Shown: piece after piece, positions 37,198 through 47,818 of the stretch | How the letters are laid out: every line of letters begins with the position of its first letter | Position numbering within the stretch: the first letter of the stretch is position 1 | The notes under the pieces: generated by a model | Seen by the model: the letters and a program-made list of their open reading frames with translations, nothing else | Databases searched by the model: none | Told to the model about the DNA's origin: nothing | Assembly (NCBI GenBank): GCA_964035575.1 | Contig: OZ037853.1 | Location: forward strand, 714,501-778,500 | DNA from: Rhynchopus sp. YZ270_cl-10 | Taxonomy: Eukaryota; Euglenozoa; Diplonemea; Diplonemida; Diplonemidae | Length of the DNA: 64,000 bases | Direction: 5' to 3' | Position numbers and translations under genes: made by a program

Positions 37198-38493
37198 ATA
37201 AATAAAAAAAAAGAGAGAATATCGAAGGCCACACCCCCGCGCTACAACGCTTCGTTGATGGTGAAGGGTGGTTTTGAAAAGAGAGTAAACCAACGCAGTG
37301 TGTGTTCTAGAACAACTGCGCTGCCTTTTTTGAAAGTGTCCACGTCCGTCGTAGCCGTTGACACAAAAAGAAGAAAAAAAAAGATTTTGCGAAAATCTGT
37401 GAACAAATAATATGTCACTTCTGGGGTTGAAGGAAGCGATCTGTGTTCTTCGGTGCAATGCTAAAAAAGGAAATTGAACAACCATACCCCTTCCTTTTTT
37501 TCCCATTTTTTTTCTAATCCGGGGCGGGTTGGAGTAGAGCTACATTTCACCGACAGGTCGAGGTGTGTGTAAAGTGCTTTTGTTGATACAGTTGGACAAG
37601 TAATATTGGCGACCAAAAAAGTCGCCAATTACAAGAAAACCCCCAAAATCCGCCAATATTATTTGGTCGCCAAGTTATTTGGTCGCCAAGTTTCTTGTCC
37701 AACTATACAATAAAAACTCACGCTTCTCGCTTTGAAATTATTCCAGATTTTTTTCCCCCCTTTTTTCAAAACGCTATTTAGAGTCTCTCCCCCCACTCCC
37801 CATGAACGCTCTCTACCTCAAAAGGGGCCTCGACCCCTATTGATTTAGAAGCAATACAAAACAAAGCCTCCAATCACCCCTATTTTTTTCTTTCCCTTTC
37901 CCCTCCTTTTTTTATTCTCCCGATAAACTTGTTGGAGTAGTGTAGTTTGCCTCGGGTTGTGTTGCCACAGTTTTTTGTGCAAATCCCGTTCGTGCTTCTC
38001 CCGTTTGACCTGGCCCGCGTTCTTCGCCGACCAGCCCACAAACTTCGAGGCCCCTGTTCTGTAGGAAGGCAATGTGGGGCACACGTGGGCAATCTCCCTC
38101 ATGTGGAAGCGAACAACAAACAACCTTTATTTTATAGTCTTTTTTGAGCAACAAGCAAAAGAGGAACGAGTCACTCGAGCATTTTCTACATGTCGTTAAT
38201 CTCCCTTTCTCCATAGTGAGTGGGTTCGCAGTCCACCTGATGGACTTTGACAGTCCACATCAATCCGGGTCCGCCCGACTTGGGGTGGACTTGGGGTGGA
38301 CTCAGTATCAAAATTCCGTCTCAACTCTGTGATTTTTTTTGGTGGTGGTGAGCGGTTCCCCTCTGAGTCTTGGGCATCATCTTATCGACCTCTTTTGCTT
38401 TCTTTAATTTTGACCACAGTGCACAACCAACACAGAAACAAAACAAAAAGGTTTCGAAGCATCTTATGAGCAGATCTGGGACCGTGTGAGCAT
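37198..38493. other. Spacer between RFC2 and the coiled-coil gene
   Basis: No gene seen. It holds a MITE (37590-37704, listed separately), several T and C/T tracts, and near 38240 a short direct repeat of cttggggtggactt. The sequence around 38105-38160 (gaagcgaacaacaaacaacc...ctttt) has a partial second copy at 36281-36346 inside RFC2 intron 1. Confidence 0.5.
37590..37704. mobile_element. 115-bp MITE with inverted ends and 4-bp target duplication
   Basis: Left end agttggacaagtaatattgg, right end in reverse complement agttggacaagaaacttggc. Flanked by atac at 37586-37589 and 37705-37708. The body repeats ttggcgaccaaa in both directions several times, so the whole element can fold on itself. 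It has no coding capacity, and its superfamily is not identifiable from the ends. Confidence 0.7.
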
Positions 38494-41400
38494 ATGCCGA
38501 CCTCTGCTGGTTCTCCCAATGGCGGGGTGTATCAGGGCCGTGTGTACCCTGTGGTGAAGGGGCTGAGACCGGGGAAGCTGCGACGATCAGAGACGGCAGG
38601 GGTGCTGGCCAAGGCTGCCTCTGGTACGCGCCCTTTGTATGCTGTGCCCGAGAGGCGACGGAGGCATGGGAGTGTGCGGAGCACCGAGACAAGCCAGCAG
38701 CAGGTGCAGGCCCAGACGTCGTCGCCACCAATCTGGGATATCGACCCAGGGAGGTCGCCGCCACGGCGGCAGCAGGCCTCGTTGTTGTCGCTGCTCACGA
38801 CGCCGTCGCCGGTGGCAGAGGTGCGTGGTGGTGCGCTGTACGCCCCTGAATCAGTCGCATCCACAGCACCGCACTATGGTTACACCCCACTATACGGCCG
38901 TCTTGCCGGCGAGCGTACCCCAGGCACCGTATCGCCCCTCGCACACCGTTATCATCATAGTGGCGTGACCACGCCCGGAAGCACGCCCGGTCTGGGGAGC
39001 ACTGCGGACCCGGGGGGCTACCTGCCGCCGTGGGCGTTGGAGGCAGGGGGCACGCCGCTGTCGGGGGCGGCGCTGTACAGGAACAGCTCGCCTGGGAGTG
39101 TGGTGTCGGTAGGTGCGACGTCGACGACGTCACAGTGCATTCAGGTGGGGGGTGTTGACGAAGGGTCGCAGGTGGGGGACGATTTGGTGAAGGTTCCGCA
39201 GCGGAAGGAGCGACGGGAGGCAGCGACAACGGACTCGGCCACGTCCCCGACCCATGCTGTGTCCACCCGTGTCGCTGGCGGTACTGCTGCGGCTGCGAAC
39301 ACTGCGACTACAGCCACCACGACCACAGCCACTGCGACAACCGCCACCGCCACCGCCACCTCGCCAGTCAAGCGGAAGGTGGTCTCGCCTAACGTATCCC
39401 CAAGGTGGCGCACCTCGACCAGCCCCGAGCCTGCACCCCCCATATCCTCCTGTGAGGTGTGCGGCAGCGCGAAGCACCATACCCTGCAGTGCCGGAAGGC
39501 GACCGTGAAGGCGAAGGCAAAGACCAAAGCAAAGACAACGACAGCACGCACCACGCCGTCTGTGCAGGGGAGTCTGTGGTCTGTGTCGGCAGACACCGCA
39601 GCGCAGGATGGGTTTACCACCGACCACGAGACCACGGCAGCCGTGAGCGACAACCACCGCAACCTTGGGTCTGAGGTCGACACTTCTGCAGACACCACGA
39701 CAGCAGTGCAGGACGACACTGTCGACGACACTGCCGATGACGTGCCTGACCTGCCTCAGGACAACAACACCACCCACAACACCAGCCACAACACCAGCCA
39801 CAACATCAGCCACAACACCCACAACACCACCCACGACAACACCCACGCACACGAAACCTCCACCGGAGTCTACGAAGCTGCGTCCTCCTTCCTCCTCGAA
39901 GAGATGGTGCAGACCTTAGCCACTGCAGAAGGCCTCCCCGCACCTACCGAAGCCGCACACGACAACCGCCTGCACGCAAGCATCACCACCATCCCGCAGG
40001 GGGTCCCGACACCACCCCTCGCGAGCCTGCCAGCACCACCTACACCCACCCCACTGAGCACTTACGAGACTTCAACGCCGTTCGAATCGAGGGTGCCGAT
40101 GGACTCAGCGTTGTTCAGCGATGCGTCCGACTTCGCAGGAGACCTCCGCAAGGTGCGAGAACTGCACGCACTGAACGACGAATGGACACGCTCAATCCAT
40201 TCCTTGGGGCTCTCTCCGAGGGCAAGCCCGAGGATGACACCGGCTGCTGCGTCACCCTCTCTGGGGACCCCTCGGGGCACTCTACCACCACCACCACACA
40301 CCATCCCCACCCCTGCCACCCCTACCCCCAGCTCCGCCTGGCTCCACCGCACCTCCGACCACAGCCCAGGCCCTCTCTTCCCTGCCTCACCCTCTCCGTC
40401 ACCGGGTGGGTCGCGGCCTCAGGTGGGGCGGCCCTTCTCAATCTCGCCGCTCTCCGTCAGCCCTATACAACCGCAGCCTACGCCGCGAAGGGTTTCGATT
40501 GTGAGTCCGCAGGAGGCCGCTCTTGGGGGGCTGCAGAGGGATGATTCGTTTGTGGTGTTGGAGAAGGCGGCGGGGGAGGAGGCGGCGGCGGAGCGTGAGG
40601 TGGAGGAGTTGGTGCAAGAGGAGGGGGTAGCGCGGGGGGTGTGTGCTGGCGAGGAGATGGTGTTGCGTGCGGAGCTGGCGGCGTGGTGTGTTCGTGTAGT
40701 GGGAAGTGTTGTGTCGATAGCTGCGCTCTGTGGTGCCGAGGAGACGGCACGGCTTGCCGTAGGCACGGCATGGACAAAAGGTGTGGTGGAACTGACACAA
40801 CGTTGCACAGAGTCGTTCCAGCATGCAGTGGAGGTCGAAACGCAACACCGCCAAGCTGAGGCTACCCGCCGTGCCGCAGAGGAAGTCCTCACACTTCGGC
40901 GGGAGCGCGCTGAGAAGGAAACCCGCCTTGCAGAGGCTGAGGCACACCGCACCGCACTGCTGCAGAAAAAGGAGGAGGAGGCGGCAGCCCTGCGGCGCGA
41001 GCATGCTGAGAAGGAGACCCGCCTTGCGGAAGCGCTTTCTGCGGAGCGGGCACGTCTTCTCTCGAAGGAGATGGAGGCGGAGGCACATCGCGCCGCACTA
41101 CTACACACAAAGGAGGAGGAAGCGGCCCTGCGGCGTGAGCATGCTGAGAAGGAAACCCGCCTTGCAGAGGCTGAGGCACACCGCACCGCACTGCTGCAGA
41201 AAAAGGAGGAGGAGGCGGCGGCCCTGCGGCGCGAGCATGCTGAGAAGGAGACCCGCCTTGCAGAAGCGCTTTCTGCGGAGCGGGCACGGCTGCTCTCGAA
41301 GGAGGTGGAGTGCAGCTCGAAGGCGTCGCTCCTGGAGCAGGCTCAGACAGAGCTGGCGGGGGTGGAGGCGGAGCGGAGGAGGCTTCATGAGGCTACGGTC

Positions 41401-44400
41401 GCAGAGGTTGCGCAGCTGCGTGGTGCGTTGGAGGCGGAACAGCGCCGTAGGGAGGCAGTTGAGGCTGAGGCCGCACAACGCACTGCAACCGAGCAAGCCC
41501 TCCGTCGCCAGGCCGAGCAAGAAGCCTCCACACTCCACTCCGAGCTAGACACACACCGTGCGCAAGGTGCAGCCATGCTTGCAGACCAGCACCGCATCCT
41601 CCAAGAACGCGAGGCCACCCTCGTTGCAAACCTTACAGCAGAGCATAACGCCGCACTTCACCGCGAAGCAACGAAAATCCACGAAAGCGAACACCGCCTC
41701 CAACAGCTCACTGCAGCACTCTCCGCCCACCAGGCGCAACGTGGTCGAGACTCCCTCCGTCTCGCTGAAAGCACGCAGAAGGAAGCACAAATGGCCGAGC
41801 AACACTCCGCAGCGCAGCTGGAAGCAACACAGCTGCGCAAACAGATCAGCTCCTTGCAGCGCCAATCCGAGGAGAAGGAAGGCGAACGGCAGGCTGCGAT
41901 GGCGGCTCTGGCTGAAACACACCGCACTGAAGCAGAATCACGCGAACGTGCCCTAGCACACAGCATAGCAGAGCAGGAACGCTGCCAACGGGAGGTCGAG
42001 CGAAGCGTTGAGGTGGCAACCGGGTTGAAAGACGAAGTGAGACGACGCGAGGAGGCCTGCGAATCAGAGCGCGCAGCAGCAGAACGAGCCCGCGCAGAGC
42101 AGGCCGCACTACGGGAGGAGCGTGTACTTCTGGAAGCCAAACGGCGCGATGCCGACGCACAACGCGAAGCCCTCGCACGCAAACACGAACTCGCAGCATC
42201 CGAAGTCCTGCACCTCAGAGAACAACTGTCTGCAGCGGAGTCTGCACGCCACACCGAGCTCCAAAAGCAACACACCGAATTCATGCACATCACCGAACAA
42301 CACCACACCGAACAAAAGAAAGAACACAGCGAACTCCGCTCACTCGAAGACGAAGTATCGAACCTCCGCGAAAAGCTAGCCTCCGCAGAGGACCTACGTC
42401 GCGACGCACAACGCCAAGGTGACGCACTCTTAAAACAACAAGCACAACGAGACGCAGAACAGGAGGCACAACAAAAGGCCACCGCACAACTAGAAGCGCA
42501 ACTCAACACACTGCGTATGCAGGCTGCTGCGTCGGAGGCCGCAAGGGGACAGACCGAATCGCACTATGCTTCCCTGCTGAACACTAAAGAGCGTGAGTTG
42601 CTCTCTCAAACCACTGCGATCAACAGTCTTGCTCTTAACGACTCTGGCTTTGGCGGGCATACACCTACTACTACTTCAAGCGAGGATGAAACACCCCTCG
42701 AGGTTGTTGCTTTGCAGCACCGTCTTGCAGACCTTGCAGCGTACAGCAGGAGTGAGTATGAGACCTCAGCGCTCCAGCAGCGAGCGGATTTTAGCGAAAA
42801 GGAGACCCTTCTGCAGAAACGCCTTGCAGAGCAGGAGTCGCGCAGCGCCGAGGAGCGGGAGTATGGAGAACACATCCGCAAGGTGCTTGCCGCACAGAAC
42901 CGGCATGCAGAGGAGGAGCTGGAGAGACAACGGGCGCGGGGGGTCGAGGAAGCCCTACTGCGGGAGGAAGAGCGAGGGGAGGAGGTGCGGAGACGTGCAG
43001 TGCTCGAGGCGGAGCTTGGGGTGCGGGTAGACGGGGTGGTCGCGGGGAGGGAGGCGCTCGCGAGGGAGGAAGGGAGGCTACGTCGGGTCGTGATAGAGGA
43101 GGCTGCTCTAGAGAGGGTGCGCATAGCTGCGCAAAGCCTGGTTGCGATGGAACGTCGTGGACGCGCTGAAGTGTGGGGTCTCCACACCACAACCCACCGC
43201 ACCCTCCTCCGCAACGAAACCGCTGTCCGAGAACGTACCGAACGCGGTCTCCTCATTTCCAGCTGGGTCTCCGCCTGGCCGCGTCTGCTTCTCTCGTGGA
43301 GCGAGGGTGCGCAGCGGATCTCCCTCTCAGCGCGGTGCCGTACCACGACCTTACGCCTCACCTCCTCCTTTGAGTCCACCCTCCGCACAGCAATCGAAGG
43401 GGAAGCTATGCAGAGGCTCCATTCGATCTCAGAGAAGTTTCTCAGATTTATCGCGAATTTAACGCAGGCGGATCGGGCGGTGCGGAGTGTAGCATATTCT
43501 GAGACGCAAAGCCGTGCTGGGGCAGTCATGCAAGAGGCTGAGGAGAGGCAACACATTGTCGCAGTCTGCACGGCAGCGATATCGTTTGATGCGCAGCTCC
43601 GTGTTGCCTCCGAAAGCCGTTCATTAATAGACGCATCCATCACATCCTCATCCTCATCCTCCGCATCAACTGAAGGCGTCGTTGCAGTGATCGACACCCT
43701 CCCAGACCAAAGCTATGAGAACCTATACGATGAAGTCCTCCGCGACCTGACTGACATCACAACGGAGAATGTGGACCTGCAGCCCAAAGTCCGCCAGCGC
43801 AGACAGGGTCTTGCAATCAGCGAAGCACCTCTACAAGACGAAGAGGATGAGGGTGAGATCCGCGTCTCTGTCGTGCTGCCTGGGGAGCTGGCGGAGTACC
43901 CACAGTATACGAAGCCGGAGTCGTACGGCGAGCAGTTTGCGAAGCGTGGGAGTGGCGTGCGGGGGAACATCGTACGCGCCTCCTCAGGTCCATGCAAGAT
44001 CAAACCAAAGCGAGCAGCACGCGACAAAAAGACGACCACCGCCTTCACGGTACCAGAAGGTGCCAAGCAAATGGGGGAGATGTGGCTGGGCCGGCTGAAC
44101 GAAACTGCTGGGACAGGTGTGTTCCCTGCGTCGGTCGCAACCGAGAGCACAGCGACGTCCGCTCAGGCCTATGAGTCGCAGAACGACTCAGACTACTCCA
44201 CCTCCTCCTCCACGGAGGCTGTCGAGGGCACGCACGCCACCCGCAGTGCAGCCAGCACCACCTCCGACGATCTGACGCTCTCCCAGACTGCGGACGGTGC
44301 GACCACTGCACGACGTTCCCTGAGCAGCAACACCACTGCCGTCTTCTCACCCTCAGGCGACATCCTCAGAGATGAACTGCGTCATCGCGCAAAGAGAGCA

Positions 44401-44958
44401 CAACCCAATCCTACACGAAAGGCAAGAAAGGAGCCATCCGCACCGAAGCGCACGACCCCTCGGCAGTCAAGCGAAGGAGTCTACGTTGATGTGGAGAAGG
44501 CGCTGATGACGCAGATCCACCCCAAGCATGGCTTGGCAGTGTTGAGGCGTGCGGTGGCGCGCGCGTCGGTGGAGGTGGAGCCTGTCCTCCCCGAGGACAG
44601 CCTGCTGTCGAGCAGCAAGAAGACGCGGAAGCCCAAGGGGAAAGGAGGAGGAGGAGGAGGAGGAGGGAAGGAGGCGAGCACAGCGCCGCTCTCGCTGATG
44701 TCGCTTCCGGTGCGTGAGGCGTTGGTCAGGGATGAGCTTGTTGAGCAGGAGCGTGCTCGCGTCCGCCTCATCCTCCAGGCGCACAGCGACGCTGTCATTC
44801 GCTCCAAAATACGGTCCTCAGACACTCTCCCAGAAACGTACGCTCGAGAGGTGAAGGGGAGGTACAGTGTGGCTAGTGCAGAAGACACCTCGACAGCCAA
44901 CACACCAACCTCCTTTTGGAGGCAACGGGTCGCGTCCTTTGCCATAGACTCGCAGTAG
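38494..44958 (+). CDS. Giant coiled-coil protein with CCHC zinc knuckle (2154 residues)
   Basis: Single uninterrupted frame from ATG 38494 to TAG 44956-44958. Residues 1-540 are low complexity (Ser/Pro/Thr, an HN-rich stretch TTHNTSHNTSHN), with one exact CX2CX4HX4C knuckle, CEVCGSAKHHTLQC, at about 320-333 followed by a Lys-rich KAKAKTKAKT run. Residues about 700-1370 and 1400-1720 are long heptad-rich, Glu/Arg/Ala-rich helices. A block around ALRREHAEKETRLAEA is duplicated in tandem (DNA about 40900-41310). The C-terminal third is more mixed, with PKGKGGGGGGGG. No membrane segment. The build suits a basal body, rootlet or other cytoskeletal scaffold, but no specific family is recognised. 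The zinc knuckle is unusual for such proteins. Confidence 0.8.
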   Translation: MPTSAGSPNGGVYQGRVYPVVKGLRPGKLRRSETAGVLAKAASGTRPLYAVPERRRRHGSVRSTETSQQQVQAQTSSPPIWDIDPGRSPPRRQQASLLSLLTTPSPVAEVRGGALYAPESVASTAPHYGYTPLYGRLAGERTPGTVSPLAHRYHHSGVTTPGSTPGLGSTADPGGYLPPWALEAGGTPLSGAALYRNSSPGSVVSVGATSTTSQCIQVGGVDEGSQVGDDLVKVPQRKERREAATTDSATSPTHAVSTRVAGGTAAAANTATTATTTTATATTATATATSPVKRKVVSPNVSPRWRTSTSPEPAPPISSCEVCGSAKHHTLQCRKATVKAKAKTKAKTTTARTTPSVQGSLWSVSADTAAQDGFTTDHETTAAVSDNHRNLGSEVDTSADTTTAVQDDTVDDTADDVPDLPQDNNTTHNTSHNTSHNISHNTHNTTHDNTHAHETSTGVYEAASSFLLEEMVQTLATAEGLPAPTEAAHDNRLHASITTIPQGVPTPPLASLPAPPTPTPLSTYETSTPFESRVPMDSALFSDASDFAGDLRKVRELHALNDEWTRSIHSLGLSPRASPRMTPAAASPSLGTPRGTLPPPPHTIPTPATPTPSSAWLHRTSDHSPGPLFPASPSPSPGGSRPQVGRPFSISPLSVSPIQPQPTPRRVSIVSPQEAALGGLQRDDSFVVLEKAAGEEAAAEREVEELVQEEGVARGVCAGEEMVLRAELAAWCVRVVGSVVSIAALCGAEETARLAVGTAWTKGVVELTQRCTESFQHAVEVETQHRQAEATRRAAEEVLTLRRERAEKETRLAEAEAHRTALLQKKEEEAAALRREHAEKETRLAEALSAERARLLSKEMEAEAHRAALLHTKEEEAALRREHAEKETRLAEAEAHRTALLQKKEEEAAALRREHAEKETRLAEALSAERARLLSKEVECSSKASLLEQAQTELAGVEAERRRLHEATVAEVAQLRGALEAEQRRREAVEAEAAQRTATEQALRRQAEQEASTLHSELDTHRAQGAAMLADQHRILQEREATLVANLTAEHNAALHREATKIHESEHRLQQLTAALSAHQAQRGRDSLRLAESTQKEAQMAEQHSAAQLEATQLRKQISSLQRQSEEKEGERQAAMAALAETHRTEAESRERALAHSIAEQERCQREVERSVEVATGLKDEVRRREEACESERAAAERARAEQAALREERVLLEAKRRDADAQREALARKHELAASEVLHLREQLSAAESARHTELQKQHTEFMHITEQHHTEQKKEHSELRSLEDEVSNLREKLASAEDLRRDAQRQGDALLKQQAQRDAEQEAQQKATAQLEAQLNTLRMQAAASEAARGQTESHYASLLNTKERELLSQTTAINSLALNDSGFGGHTPTTTSSEDETPLEVVALQHRLADLAAYSRSEYETSALQQRADFSEKETLLQKRLAEQESRSAEEREYGEHIRKVLAAQNRHAEEELERQRARGVEEALLREEERGEEVRRRAVLEAELGVRVDGVVAGREALAREEGRLRRVVIEEAALERVRIAAQSLVAMERRGRAEVWGLHTTTHRTLLRNETAVRERTERGLLISSWVSAWPRLLLSWSEGAQRISLSARCRTTTLRLTSSFESTLRTAIEGEAMQRLHSISEKFLRFIANLTQADRAVRSVAYSETQSRAGAVMQEAEERQHIVAVCTAAISFDAQLRVASESRSLIDASITSSSSSSASTEGVVAVIDTLPDQSYENLYDEVLRDLTDITTENVDLQPKVRQRRQGLAISEAPLQDEEDEGEIRVSVVLPGELAEYPQYTKPESYGEQFAKRGSGVRGNIVRASSGPCKIKPKRAARDKKTTTAFTVPEGAKQMGEMWLGRLNETAGTGVFPASVATESTATSAQAYESQNDSDYSTSSSTEAVEGTHATRSAASTTSDDLTLSQTADGATTARRSLSSNTTAVFSPSGDILRDELRHRAKRAQPNPTRKARKEPSAPKRTTPRQSSEGVYVDVEKALMTQIHPKHGLAVLRRAVARASVEVEPVLPEDSLLSSSKKTRKPKGKGGGGGGGGKEASTAPLSLMSLPVREALVRDELVEQERARVRLILQAHSDAVIRSKIRSSDTLPETYAREVKGRYSVASAEDTSTANTPTSFWRQRVASFAIDSQ

Positions 44959-46790
44959 TGTTGTGTGTTTTGTTGTTTTGCTGTTTTTTTTTCTCTGCAA
45001 AGCGTCCCCCATTTTTTTAAAAGGTGTATGGCATGATACTATGTGTGTGTTTGTTTGATAACTAATAGGGGGTAATTCTTGCGCAGAATATGTCCCCAAG
45101 ATGAGTGTGCACGAAAGACTTAGGTTCATCTTACACAGTTTTATCTTGCTCCTTTTTTTGCATTTTGTGAAGAAAAAAAGTTGTGGTGGTTGTTCTATCT
45201 TGTGATAGTTGCCTAAAGTGAAATATTTAGTGTGGCCAAGCATTGAGAGTCTTGGGTGTCATCTTAAGTTTAGAGATTAGTTTTTTTTGTTAAAATTTTG
45301 TTTTGGTGTCTTATTTCTCTAGAACCGTATGTGAAGTGATATCTTTTGTTGATAATAAGGAATTGGAGGAAGGGGGGAGGGAGGGAAGGGGAAAATCAAG
45401 GAGAACCGTTTAGATATTGTGAGCAGCTGCCCCAGGGGGCACACCCCCTTCCCATTTTTTGGTGATGTGCTTCATCCCAAAAAAATTATTTTTAAACAAA
45501 GGTTACTTAGTATTCACCTTTCGTCACTTCAGCGCTGCCATAGCAGTAGGTGCTCCTTTTGTTCTGTCTAGAGCAACCCCGAGACGATGTCTCTCGGTTT
45601 TTAATTTCCATTTTCAGCGTCTGATGCAAAGGTTGCCGATACCGTAGCGGGTAACATAAACTGATAAAAATGTTTGACCTTTTCCAAGATTTTTAGGGGG
45701 AGTTTAGGGAAAGCGTACAACTAACAAACCCTTCTCCTGTTTCGTTTCCCGTTTTTCCTGTGTGAAGATCGCTATTGACACCCGTAGTATTTCGGGTCGG
45801 TTTTACACGGTGGGGTCCATCCTCTGAGCTGGAGTCAAACGGGGGCCTCAACTAGAGGGTGTGGTCACACCCTCTAGTGGAGACTCCCGCTTTTGCCTGC
45901 AGCTCAGAGGATGGACCCCACCGTGTATGTTATGTTAGCGATACGGAATACGAAACGTCGCCTTATTACCACACAGGGTATACAGACATAGCACTTCCCC
46001 CCTCAGGTGTGTCAGCATCGTCGATCAGTGACGACATCTTTGATGGAAATCTTGGAAGGGGTTCCCGTGATCATCTGGTTGTTGTTTGCTACCTTTTCAT
46101 TTTACCCAAAGTTGTAATGTTAGGAGAAACGTTCCGCACTCCAACCTCGGATGAGTGACTCTCCCCCCTTGCTGTCTGTCCGCTTTTTGTGCTCCACTCA
46201 TACACTTTCTGTACTTCAGGGATTGTGTTATTTACCTTTTGTTTGTGATCAAGGTGACTAAGCAAACGAGAGGCTTAGGTTCATCTTATAAAGTATTCTT
46301 TTTATTTTATTTTTTTGCGTATTCCAACGCGATAACGATAGTGGCAATGATGTGTGTGTTTGATAAGTAGTAGGGGTAATTCTTGCTCAGAATATGGCCC
46401 CAATATGTGTGTATGTGTGTGTGTGTGTGTGCACGAGAGACCTTCTTTTGCTTTCCTCTTTTGAATAGATGTTATCCTTTTGCTAGATTGTTTTTTTTTA
46501 GATGTCCAGAGGGTTATCCCCTTTTTACCTACCCTGAAGAAATATCAAAAAAAAAAAAAGGATTCCCTTCCCGTACATTTCTTGCAATGCGATGAGTGCC
46601 ACACCCCACCCCCATGTCTTGCGAGAACACAGTCCTGTGCTCTTCCAGCTATTGCCACGCTTGACCATGTTCCTATGGAGGGTGAATACCCGAACTGTGA
46701 AGTTCACAGCAAGCCCAACCTATGTCGTGCGGGAAGTCATGATCCTGGGTGCCCAGAGATCTGCTGACACGACGCAGCGCACCCGTGTGT
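44959..46790. other. Spacer with dispersed motifs and a large inverted repeat
   Basis: No gene. Two related tracts, about 45035-45145 and 46345-46445, share gggtaattcttgc and cagaatatg followed by ccccaa; the first continues into the taggttcatctta motif. Another clear motif copy is at 46251-46292, and a weaker one at 45236-45270. The inverted repeat is listed separately. A type I 5' flank for LRR gene 7 begins near 46800. Confidence 0.5.
45804..45927. repeat. Perfect 27-bp inverted repeat enclosing a second palindrome
   Basis: Arms 45804-45830 (beginning tacacggtggggtccatcct) and 45901-45927 are exact reverse complements, separated by 70 bp. Inside is another hairpin: actagagggtgtg at 45851-45863 and its complement at 45866-45878, with a two-base centre. 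There is no clear flanking duplication. It could be a non-autonomous DNA element, a hairpin RNA gene or a cruciform site. Confidence 0.8.
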
Positions 46791-46921
46791 CGCGTTTGTT
46801 ACTATGTACGGAGTCGTGTCTTGGTGGCAGCAGGTTTGCCTTCTTCTTGTTCCTTCCCCACACACCTTCTCCACCTCATCACACCAATGCAACAGGGAAA
46901 AGGCTTTGGTGATCAGTAAAA

Positions 46922-47818
46922 ATGGATTTGACAATCAAGGGGTGGAACGGAGTGAAGGATACGGTGGAGTTGGGTGAGGATGACACACCTGCGGTGATGC
47001 GTCGGAAGGTGGCGTCTGCAGTGGGGTTGCCTGAAGACGGCTTTGCGATGAGTTTCGGTGGGGAGGCGATGGACGAAGGATACGACATGACGCAGCTGAG
47101 TGCTGGAGACACGGTTGTGTTGACGAAGGTGACGAAGTACGAGGCCAGAGCAGCACTTCATGCGTTGGGTGAGACTGACATCACTGCTGAGAGGCTGATG
47201 ACTGTGAGGGATCCTGAGGTTGCGTGTTTGCTTCTGCAGGCGGAGGTTGCGACGGTGATTCCTGAGCTTTTCTTGCGGAGGGCATCGTTGACGAGTCTTG
47301 ATCTGAGTGCTGAGTCTGTTGTGACTCAAATTGGGTGCGGCTTTCTTGCGTCCTGCACTTCATTGACAAGCATCGACCTGTCTGGGTTGATCCATGTTAC
47401 AGAAATTGAGACCGGCTTCCTTGCTGGATGCAGTTCTTTGTGTTCACTAGACTTGACACCACTCAGCAGTGTAGCACAAATTGGACACTGCTTCCTTGAT
47501 GGATGCAGTTCTTTGTGTTCACTGGAGTTAACATCACTCAGCAGTGTAACACACATTGCGGGCGGATTCCTTTCTGACTGCAGTTCTTTGTGTACACTGG
47601 ACTTATCACCACTCAGCAGTGTCACACAGCTAAGCCCCTTCGGCTTTCTTACAAGATGCACTTCGTTGAGGAGCATCTACCTCGCCGGCTGCAGCGATGT
47701 TGTGTCGACCAGAGTGAGGGACGGTGGGATGGGTGAGTTAGTGGTTGAATCTCGTCCGAAACGCAGCAGAGACGAACCACTTGAGGAATCCCGGAAGCGA
47801 CTGAGACACGCAGAGTGA
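46922..47818 (+). CDS. UBL-LRR gene 7 (298 residues, six LRR units)
   Basis: Type I 5' flank. Here the upstream ATG (46887) opens a ten-codon reading frame closed by TAA before the true start, whereas in genes 4, 6 and 11 the same ATG is in frame. The linker is TKVTKYE. The LINE target at 47119-47137 has two mismatches (gacgaaggtgacgaagta) and is unoccupied. LRR units include two diverged ones (SLCSLELTSLSSVTHIAGGFLSDC). The tail is complete, 3' flank type A. Confidence 0.85.
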   Translation: MDLTIKGWNGVKDTVELGEDDTPAVMRRKVASAVGLPEDGFAMSFGGEAMDEGYDMTQLSAGDTVVLTKVTKYEARAALHALGETDITAERLMTVRDPEVACLLLQAEVATVIPELFLRRASLTSLDLSAESVVTQIGCGFLASCTSLTSIDLSGLIHVTEIETGFLAGCSSLCSLDLTPLSSVAQIGHCFLDGCSSLCSLELTSLSSVTHIAGGFLSDCSSLCTLDLSPLSSVTQLSPFGFLTRCTSLRSIYLAGCSDVVSTRVRDGGMGELVVESRPKRSRDEPLEESRKRLRHAE

